NCBI GenBank assembly: GCA_020048595.1
Contig: JAIFMH010000045.1
Location: 1 to 5,575, forward strand
Direction of reading: 5' to 3'
Length of the DNA stretch: 5,575 nt
Source: Bacteroidota bacterium
Lineage (GTDB): Bacteria > Bacteroidota > Bacteroidia > Bacteroidales > UBA4417
In this document: positions 1 through 4,619 of the stretch, piece after piece
Layout of the letters: each line of letters starts with the position of its first letter
How positions within the stretch are numbered: position 1 is the first letter of the stretch
Notes under the pieces: model-generated
Told to the model about the DNA's origin: nothing
What the model saw: the letters and a program-made list of their open reading frames with translations, nothing else
Database searches by the model: none
Made by a program: the position numbers and the translations under genes

Positions 1-428
1 AAGAATTGACGATTCAACCCGTTGGATTAGAGATTGATAACAGTAAAGTTACGCATACAATTGAAGGCACAGTGGTTAATGCCGAAATTGGAGATCTTAA
101 TGGTGATAACTTTCCTGAAGTCCTGGTGTATATAACTTCTGATGGGAGCGGCAGCTATGGATCGGTAATCGGGTATTCGGTGAATAACGGGAAATCAATG
201 AGCCAGATTTCCATACCGTCTATTGCTGAAAATCCCAAAACAAACAAAGGGTATATGGGGCATGATGAATTTGCCATTGTGGAAAATACATTTAATCAGC
301 GCTTTCCTGTATACAAACCCGGTGACATAAATGCGAAACCTACCGGTGGAACACGACAAGTTCAGTACAAACTTATTGACGGGGAGAATTCACGCCGGTT
401 TGTTGCAGTTAAAATCGCGGAATACTAA
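1..428 (+). CDS. pliI: PliI-type lysozyme inhibitor, 3' part (5' end outside window)
   Basis: The frame is open from the left edge (first full codon at 3), so the gene starts upstream; the TTG at 6 is an internal Leu codon, not a start. About 142 residues are visible, ending at TAA 426-428. They contain an aspartate-rich turn (DLNGDNFPE), the motif SGSYG at 147-161, GYMGHDEF at 249-272 and PTGGTRQVQYKL near the end. From memory this combination matches PliI proteins, periplasmic inhibitors of invertebrate-type lysozyme; an SGxxY loop that enters the lysozyme active site is known for this group of inhibitors. The missing N-terminus should hold a signal peptide. The DLNGDN turn could also suggest an FG-GAP/VCBS repeat, but the rest fits PliI better. 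The next gene starts 50 nt downstream on the same strand with no terminator between, so cotranscription is likely. The family call is recognition by eye, not a search result. Confidence 0.72.
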   Translation, partial: ELTIQPVGLEIDNSKVTHTIEGTVVNAEIGDLNGDNFPEVLVYITSDGSGSYGSVIGYSVNNGKSMSQISIPSIAENPKTNKGYMGHDEFAIVENTFNQRFPVYKPGDINAKPTGGTRQVQYKLIDGENSRRFVAVKIAEY

Positions 429-478
429 TCTAATACGCAAAATTCATCCTATCAGGTAATTCTTATAAATTCAGACTT

Positions 479-2077
479 ATGCGAAAAACATATTTGCTTT
501 TTACTTCATTAGCCTTACTGCTTTCAATTGGCGCCCTGTCGTGCAATAGAAAAATAGCAGCTCCTGATACTAATGACTTAGTTACTCATTTGCAGGGAAG
601 TATAAATCAACGGAGCAATATTTCGTTCGACAGCAGCAAGGTTGTGCCGTTTTTTCAGTCTTTTCCTGAACTAAAAAAGTATGAAAAAGATGTTATTGCG
701 ATTTACAGTAAACATAAATACAATCATATTTGGTTTGATTCTGAAGGCGTTGTGGAATTTGGTAATTCAATGTACAGCAAAGTTAAAAATCTTGAAATAG
801 AAGGCATTCCTGCAAAATTCCCTTACCAGGAAAAGATTGACGGGGTATTTGAAGACGAAATTGAAAATACGCTTTCTGATACCGAAACGGAATTGATGCT
901 GACCAGCATGTTTTTATTTTATGCCGAAAAAGTATATAAAGGAATCGATGATAAAACAATAACCGCAATCGGCTGGTTGCTTCCCCGCAAACAGGTTTCA
1001 TACACTGGTTTACTCGATTCGGTTTTATCAGATCCTGAATTACTAAACAAGGATGAAGAGGTTTTATTCCGTCAATATTACAAGTTGCGTGATGTGCTGA
1101 AGAAGTATCATAAAATAGAAGAGGAGGGAGGCTGGAATCTTATTGAACTTGACCCGAAGCTGAAAGCGTATAAACCAGGTGATACCGCCCTTGCAATCCG
1201 TCAGATCCGCGAACGCCTGTTTATTACCGGGGATATTAAACAAAATAACAAAAGCAATACCTATGACCCTGAACTGGTTGCGGCCGTAAAAAAATACCAG
1301 CTGCGCAACGGGGATAAGCCCGATTCACTGATTTCGCCAAAGCATATTAAAGAAATGAATATACCAATAAGCGAACGGATAAAGCAGATTATGGTAAATA
1401 TGGAACGTTGCCGGTGGATTTCGCCCGATATTATCACAGCAAAGGAATTAATTGTGGTAAATATCCCTTCGTTTAAACTTAATTTTTACCGCGACGGAAT
1501 AAGCGAACTGGAGTCTCCGGTTGTGGTTGGCGCAAACGTAACAAAAACAGAAATTTTCAGCGGCAAACTAAGCTATATTGTTTTCAGCCCTTACTGGAAT
1601 CTGCCTCAGAGTATTATTAATAAAGAAGTTAAGCCTGGCATGGCTAAAAACAAAAACTACCTGGCTTCGCACAATATGGAGTGGAATAACGGACAGGTGC
1701 GTCAGAAACCGGGAAAGCGAAACTCATTGGGCCTGGTAAAGTTTATTTTTCCCAATTCGTTCAATATATATTTGCATGATACTCCTTCAAAAAGCTTGTT
1801 TGAAAAGGAAAGCCGGGCATTCAGCCATGGTTGTGTGCGTGTTGGAAAACCACGGGATCTGGCCATAACCATTTTGAAAGATGATCCAATATGGACACCT
1901 GAGAAAATAGACAAAGCGATGAATGCCGGAAAAGAAAGTACCAGTGTTTTAAAGAATAAAATACCGGTTTACCTCGGCTATTTTACGGCATGGGTAAATG
2001 CAGATGGAGAAATAAACTTTTATAATGATATTTATGGCAGGGATGATAACCTGGCGAATCTGTTGATTGGAAATTAA
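479..2077 (+). CDS. YcbB-like murein L,D-transpeptidase, lipoprotein
   Basis: This 532-residue exported enzyme should form 3-3 (mDAP-mDAP) crosslinks in periplasmic peptidoglycan. A lipoprotein leader ends in ALSC with Cys22 as the acylation site. The following NRKIAAP is not acidic, so there is no obvious surface-export signal and a periplasm-facing anchor is inferred. Residues about 57-215 fit the helical scaffold domain of YcbB proteins (FYSKH..-WF style element at IYSKHKYNHIWF, 75-86). Residues about 225-300 fit a peptidoglycan-binding-like domain (YKPGDTALAIRQIRERL). Residues 323-470 form the YkuD catalytic domain, with YWNLPQSI, His433 and SHGCVRV carrying catalytic Cys452. The C-terminal YFTAWVNADGEINFYNDIYGRD is typical of the family. 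It is somewhat shorter than E. coli YcbB (about 615 residues). The ATG at 479 is chosen because it gives a complete leader; no clear Shine-Dalgarno is present. The gene probably shares a transcript with the lysozyme inhibitor. Confidence 0.95.
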   Translation: MRKTYLLFTSLALLLSIGALSCNRKIAAPDTNDLVTHLQGSINQRSNISFDSSKVVPFFQSFPELKKYEKDVIAIYSKHKYNHIWFDSEGVVEFGNSMYSKVKNLEIEGIPAKFPYQEKIDGVFEDEIENTLSDTETELMLTSMFLFYAEKVYKGIDDKTITAIGWLLPRKQVSYTGLLDSVLSDPELLNKDEEVLFRQYYKLRDVLKKYHKIEEEGGWNLIELDPKLKAYKPGDTALAIRQIRERLFITGDIKQNNKSNTYDPELVAAVKKYQLRNGDKPDSLISPKHIKEMNIPISERIKQIMVNMERCRWISPDIITAKELIVVNIPSFKLNFYRDGISELESPVVVGANVTKTEIFSGKLSYIVFSPYWNLPQSIINKEVKPGMAKNKNYLASHNMEWNNGQVRQKPGKRNSLGLVKFIFPNSFNIYLHDTPSKSLFEKESRAFSHGCVRVGKPRDLAITILKDDPIWTPEKIDKAMNAGKESTSVLKNKIPVYLGYFTAWVNADGEINFYNDIYGRDDNLANLLIGN

Positions 2078-2088
2078 TAGGCGACTAA

Positions 2089-2231
2089 TTCTACTTTAAC
2101 AGAATAGATTTCAAAACGATTTTTCAAGTCTTTGCCCATTAATGAGAAGGTGTAAAAAATGGAAAATCAACATGTTCCCTTCAGGGATCAAGGGTAAAAA
2201 CATGTTGATTTTTCATTTTAGTAAAGTAGAA
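2089..2231. repeat. Outer 10-bp inverted repeat enclosing the convergent terminator
   Basis: TTCTACTTTA at 2089-2098 is the exact reverse complement of TAAAGTAGAA at 2222-2231. The two arms are 123 nt apart and enclose the long hairpin at 2156-2219. ACTA occurs at both outer boundaries (2084-2087 and 2231-2234), partly inside the arm on the right. The block lies wholly between the stop codons of two convergent genes. It could be a small non-autonomous element with terminal repeats, an extended RNA fold, or chance in AT-rich DNA. The repeat is visible; its meaning is not. Confidence 0.4.
2156..2219. terminator. Long bidirectional hairpin terminator between convergent genes
   Basis: Positions 2156-2176 pair with 2199-2219 to give a 21-bp stem with one G-U pair; the inner 14 bp (AAAATCAACATGTT and its complement) are perfect. 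The stem continues with CCCTT (2177-2181) against AAGGG (2190-2194) after a 4-nt bulge, leaving the loop 2182-2189. The A-rich left base and T-rich right base provide U-tracts on either strand. It lies 78 nt after the stop of the YcbB-like gene and also lies downstream of the convergent NlpC/P60 gene, so it probably ends both transcripts. Its stem is longer than a usual intrinsic terminator. Confidence 0.8.
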
Positions 2232-2239
2232 CTATACAT

Positions 2240-2278
2240 AAAATAAAAGAGAGGCTAAATACCTCTCATTTTTATTTT
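2240..2278 (-). terminator. Intrinsic terminator of the NlpC/P60 gene
   Basis: GAGAGG (2249-2254) pairs with CCTCTC (2262-2267) around a 7-nt loop. A-rich 2240-2248 can also pair with T-rich 2270-2278 across a 2-nt bulge. Read on the minus strand, the GC-rich stem begins 4 nt after the stop codon (2272-2274) and is followed by TTTTATTTT, the arrangement of an intrinsic terminator. The T-rich right flank could also serve plus-strand transcripts that escape the hairpin at 2156-2219. Confidence 0.75.
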
Positions 2279-2781
2279 ATCACATCAACGCATTTGTAAA
2301 ACCGGCGTGTATACATTTCGGAATTCAGATCACTGATCGTTACTCCATATGCCTTACCGGACGAAGAATGTATAAATTTGGAATTCATCCCGTTGGCTTC
2401 ACAAATTATACCAACATGCCCGATATGAGTGTTGTCTTTATAGCCGTAAAAAATCAATACATCGCCAACTCTAAATTCTTCCGGTTTCAATGCTACGCCT
2501 AATGATTTATATTCCTTTGAGCCGCGGGGCAGATTAATGTCATAATTTTTAAATACATAGTGCACAAAACCGGAACAGTCAAATCCTTTGGCCGGATCAG
2601 CGCTGGCATAGCGATAAGGCGTGCCGATAAAGCTATTTGCATATTCAATAATGGAATCCCGATTTACTGAAACCGGAGTTTTTAAGGTTTCTGGCAATGG
2701 TAATTGAGAAATACCATTCTGCGATTGCAACGAAATAGTGAAAAGCATAAATAAGGCAATTGCCATAATTTTATTGAACAT
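2272..2781 (-). CDS. Exported NlpC/P60 family cysteine peptidase
   Basis: The 169-residue protein is a compact NlpC/P60 enzyme, a family that cuts peptide stems of peptidoglycan, usually the D-Glu-to-diamino-acid bond. A hydrophobic signal peptide covers about residues 1-20 (likely cleavage after LQS), with no lipobox Cys. The catalytic domain spans about 41-165: GTPYRYASADPAKGFDCSGFV holds the nucleophile Cys69, HIGHVGII holds His122, and FIHSSS holds His138, giving the Cys-His-His triad expected for the family. LPRGSKE and RVGDVLIF are also family landmarks. There is no SH3 or LysM targeting domain, so it is a catalytic domain with only an export signal. The gene converges on the YcbB-like gene and diverges from the second transpeptidase gene at 3092, so it has its own transcript. 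The ATG at 2779-2781 is chosen because it begins the signal peptide. Exact cleavage specificity cannot be read from the sequence. Confidence 0.93.
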   Translation of the reverse strand: MFNKIMAIALFMLFTISLQSQNGISQLPLPETLKTPVSVNRDSIIEYANSFIGTPYRYASADPAKGFDCSGFVHYVFKNYDINLPRGSKEYKSLGVALKPEEFRVGDVLIFYGYKDNTHIGHVGIICEANGMNSKFIHSSSGKAYGVTISDLNSEMYTRRFYKCVDVIK

Positions 2782-3091
2782 ATTTTCTGTGTTTTAGATT
2801 CCGGATAAACTGAAAGCACACCTTGTTTCCACCCGCCTACAAATTCCTGAATATAAAAGTTCAGGCTTATGCATTAAAACGTAAAAAAATCAATTGAAGT
2901 GCACTCTTTTATCTTGTTAATTTCTCTTACGCATGGTTTAGTTGTCTGGCAACCTTATACCTTTGAAAATGCGATATTTACAAGAGCAAAAGTATTGCTT
3001 TAAATTTTGGAATTACCGCATTTTAGGATTTTTTAACGTACCGTTTCTGCGTATAGCCGGGAATTTGTTTTATAATCTTTAAATTTGCTTC
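2782..3091. other. Divergent intergenic spacer
   Basis: This 310-bp non-coding spacer separates the divergent NlpC/P60 and YkuD_2 genes and must hold both promoters. It contains a short perfect hairpin, CCTGAA (2846-2851) with TTCAGG (2860-2865), in what would be the 5' leader or promoter region of the minus-strand gene. It also contains the candidate plus-strand promoter at 2937-2965. I see no convincing canonical promoter for the minus gene: TACTTTTG on the minus strand at 2994-2987 fits the -7 consensus but has no -33 partner and lies about 200 nt from the start. No small ORF looks like a gene. Confidence 0.6.
2937..2965 (+). promoter_or_regulatory. Candidate Bacteroidota sigma-ABfr-type promoter
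   Basis: TACCTTTG at 2958-2965 is an exact match to the Bacteroidota -7 element TAnnTTTG. TTTA at 2937-2940 lies 17 nt upstream, one base off the -33 TTTG. Transcription would start near 2972 and give a leader of about 120 nt before the ATG at 3092. A small inverted pair, GTTG and CAAC, lies between the two elements at 2941-2953. The match is by consensus only. Confidence 0.4.
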
Positions 3092-3772
3092 ATGAAAAAA
3101 CATTTTATCTATCTCATTTTCATACTCTTTCCTATAATTAACCAGGCTGGTTCTGAGAAACTAACACCATCCGGTGAAGAAAAGAGTGACATTTATACAG
3201 TTCTGCATCTGTCGGAACTTGGCTTGTCAAATGAAGTTTTTCAGCTTGCATTAACAGGGCATAATAAACTTGAAGCCTGCGGCCAACTCAGAAATCCGGC
3301 TTTTTTAACGATTGTCGACTTCTCGCAATCGAGTAAAAATAAGCGGATGTACATTGTTGATTTACAAAACCAAACACTTCTGTTTAATACCTATGTGGCT
3401 CACGGCCGGAATACCGGCGAAGAGTTTGCAAAATATTTTTCGAACGAATCGGGAACTCATAAAAGCAGCCTTGGATTTTATGTAACTGAAAATCCGGCAA
3501 TGGGTGCAACGGTTGGTCTTTCGCTTATAATTAAAGGAGTGGAAAAGGGTTTTAATGATAAAGCATTGGCACGTGCAATTATAATGCATGGAGCCGATTA
3601 TGCTACTGAGAATTTTATCCGGAAAAATGGCCGGCTTGGCCGGAGTTATGGTTGCCCTTCCGTGCCTCCCGAATTAATCAAACCTGTATCTGAAACCATC
3701 AAAGGCGGTTCCTGCCTTTTCATTTATTCGCCGGATAGTGTTTACCTCAGGAAATCAGCCCTGCTCAATTAA
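3092..3772 (+). CDS. YkuD_2-type murein L,D-transpeptidase domain protein
   Basis: The 226-residue exported protein belongs to the 'murein L,D-transpeptidase catalytic domain' family (YkuD_2), which is distinct from the YcbB-type enzyme at 479-2077. A signal peptide covers residues 1-19, with likely cleavage after NQA and no lipobox. The domain runs from about 55 to 215. The family signature is IIMHGADY, with His166, followed by GRLGRSYGCPSVP, with the presumed nucleophile Cys188. AHGRNTG (103-109) and the SSLGFY strand (125-130) are other family landmarks. The active site reads YGCP rather than the SHGCVRV of classical enzymes, which is normal for this subfamily. Biochemical proof of transpeptidation is sparse for the family, so it may act as a transpeptidase, carboxypeptidase or hydrolase on mDAP stems. 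The ATG at 3092 starts the signal peptide and has no Shine-Dalgarno. It is transcribed divergently from the NlpC/P60 gene. Confidence 0.9.
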   Translation: MKKHFIYLIFILFPIINQAGSEKLTPSGEEKSDIYTVLHLSELGLSNEVFQLALTGHNKLEACGQLRNPAFLTIVDFSQSSKNKRMYIVDLQNQTLLFNTYVAHGRNTGEEFAKYFSNESGTHKSSLGFYVTENPAMGATVGLSLIIKGVEKGFNDKALARAIIMHGADYATENFIRKNGRLGRSYGCPSVPPELIKPVSETIKGGSCLFIYSPDSVYLRKSALLN

Positions 3773-3792
3773 GCATTGATTGCTTAGCAATT
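3771..3792 (+). terminator. Possible weak terminator after the YkuD_2 gene
   Basis: Two overlapping 5-bp hairpins can form immediately after the stop codon: AAGCA (3771-3775) with TGCTT (3781-3785), and ATTGC (3779-3783) with GCAAT (3787-3791). A pyrimidine-rich run (TTCTCTTTCCTGTTT) follows. The stems are short and mutually exclusive, so termination would be weak, and read-through into the membrane protein gene at 3941 is possible. I see no exact TAnnTTTG element in the rest of this 168-bp spacer; TTAATTTAG and GATAATTTG near 3855-3875 are only near matches. Confidence 0.3.
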
Positions 3793-3940
3793 CTCTTTCC
3801 TGTTTCGGTATATTATTTACATTCAGTTTTCGTGTGATCGTAATAATAAAATCTTAATTTAGTGCGATAATTTGTTTTAGTTCTCAACTGGCTTTTACCC
3901 TTTTACCTGGCAAAATCCTTCAAAACAAAATACATCCACT

Positions 3941-4324
3941 ATGAAATTTCTCACAAAAACAATTCTGCCGATCCTGGCTGCTACAGTTTGGATCAGTATT
4001 TCAGAATTTGTCAGGAATGAATTCATTGTAAAATCTTTCTGGACAAATCATTATAACAAACTTGGATTGGTATTTCCCTCCGAACCTATAAATGGCGCGG
4101 TATGGGGAATATGGTCACTGCTTTTTGCTATAGCCATCTTTATTCTTTCAACGAAATTCACTTTGGTGCAAACAACCCTGTTTTCCTGGTATATGGGTTT
4201 TGTATTAATGTGGTTTGTAATCGGGAATATGGGCGTATTGCCATATGGACTATTATTGTATGCAATTCCACTTAGTCTTTTGGAAGCATTTGTTGCAAGC
4301 CTGATAATTAAGAAACTATCATAA
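3941..4324 (+). CDS. Small four-helix integral membrane protein, function unknown
   Basis: This 127-residue protein is almost entirely hydrophobic. Four membrane segments can be placed at about residues 6-22, 50-71, 74-95 and 100-123. The first and second are separated by a polar loop of about 27 residues with conserved-looking character (SEFVRNEFIVKSFWTNHY, then LGLVFPSEP). The C-terminus is short and basic (IIKKLS). Trp, Gly and Pro residues are frequent in the core (WGIWSLLF, WFVIGNMGVLPYG). There is no catalytic motif or ligand signature that I recognise. I have an impression of similar uncharacterised proteins in other Bacteroidota but cannot give a family. The ATG at 3941 opens directly into the first helix; CAAAACAAAATACATCCACT upstream has no Shine-Dalgarno. 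It lies 168 bp after the YkuD_2 gene and may be transcribed separately. Confidence 0.75.
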   Translation: MKFLTKTILPILAATVWISISEFVRNEFIVKSFWTNHYNKLGLVFPSEPINGAVWGIWSLLFAIAIFILSTKFTLVQTTLFSWYMGFVLMWFVIGNMGVLPYGLLLYAIPLSLLEAFVASLIIKKLS

Positions 4325-4357
4325 TGCCTGGTTGATAAATCTTGAATTTATAGCTTT

Positions 4358-4385
4358 ATTGCCCCGGGTTTAAGCCTGGGGCAAT
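4358..4385. repeat. GC-rich perfect-type hairpin in AT-rich spacer
   Basis: Positions 4358-4369 pair with 4374-4385 to give a 12-bp stem with two G-U pairs and a TTAA loop; the outer eight pairs, ATTGCCCC with GGGGCAAT, are perfect. It stands out in an AT-rich spacer. The plus strand has no U-tract after it (TGATAATATAC), and the minus side continues AAAGC, so it is a poor intrinsic terminator on either strand. It lies 34 nt after the membrane protein stop. It may act as a transcript-end stabiliser or be one copy of a dispersed palindromic repeat. Confidence 0.65.
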
Positions 4386-4578
4386 TGATAATATACAAGA
4401 ATAATATCCTTAAAGTTATTGAAATTTCTGGCAACACATAATTCCTCTTCTTCTCTTACAATATTTAAATCCAGCATTGCCGCTACATACTATGCCGGAT
4501 TTCTTTAGCAAGCTCTAAAGATTTTTTAATCAACTCTTTAAGTATGCAATAAATTGAATATCTTTGTATTATAATCAT
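4370..4578 (-). pseudogene. Possible decayed coding remnant (minus strand)
   Basis: Two short minus-strand frames abut with a frame change. ATG 4578-4576 to TAG 4485-4483 encodes 31 residues including the helix-like KELIKKSLELAKEIRHS. A second frame, open from just after a TAG and with an ATG at 4477-4475, runs to TAA at 4372-4370 and includes LDLNIVREEEELCVARNF. Joining them by a single frameshift gives a continuous helical stretch. The 'KKSLELAKEI' segment looks like part of a TPR helix, which is a weak resemblance. The right end overlaps the candidate promoter at 4537-4566. It may be chance in AT-rich DNA. Confidence 0.2.
4537..4566 (+). promoter_or_regulatory. Candidate Bacteroidota promoter for the AsmA-like gene
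   Basis: TATCTTTG at 4559-4566 fits the -7 consensus TAnnTTTG exactly. TTTA at 4537-4540 is 18 nt upstream, one base off the -33 TTTG. The predicted start near 4573 would give a leader of about 47 nt to the ATG at 4620. The same TTTA variant with similar spacing occurs at 2937-2965, which adds some support to both. Confidence 0.5.
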
Positions 4579-4619
4579 ATTCTGAACTTATAAAGAATAA
4601 ATTAACTTATCAGGATTGC

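Noticed and set aside
6..8. TTG as the start codon of the first gene
   Set aside because: The frame is open to the left edge and the protein at this point is already inside the domain, with no signal peptide; it is an internal codon.
84..125. DLNGDN turn read as an FG-GAP/VCBS calcium-binding repeat
   Set aside because: Only one such turn is present, and the SGSYG, GYMGHDEF and PTGGTRQ motifs fit the PliI family.
783..1001. Minus-strand open frame of 72 codons inside the YcbB-like gene
   Set aside because: Antisense shadow of a clearly coding gene; the translation is rich in Arg, Phe and Cys with no recognisable domain.
1702..1914. Minus-strand open frame of 70 codons opposite the YkuD catalytic region
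   Set aside because: Antisense to the conserved SHGCVRV region; no independent coding signal.
2987..2994. TACTTTTG on the minus strand as promoter of the NlpC/P60 gene
   Set aside because: No -33 element at the right distance and about 200 nt from the start codon; mentioned only as a weak possibility.
3080..3087. TAAATTTG directly before the YkuD_2 start as a promoter for a leaderless transcript
   Set aside because: It fits TAnnTTTG but has no -33 partner at 17-23 nt and would place the transcription start at the ATG itself; most likely chance in AT-rich DNA.
3362..3589. Minus-strand open frame of 75 codons opposite the YkuD_2 gene
   Set aside because: Shadow of the real gene; Cys- and His-rich low-quality translation.
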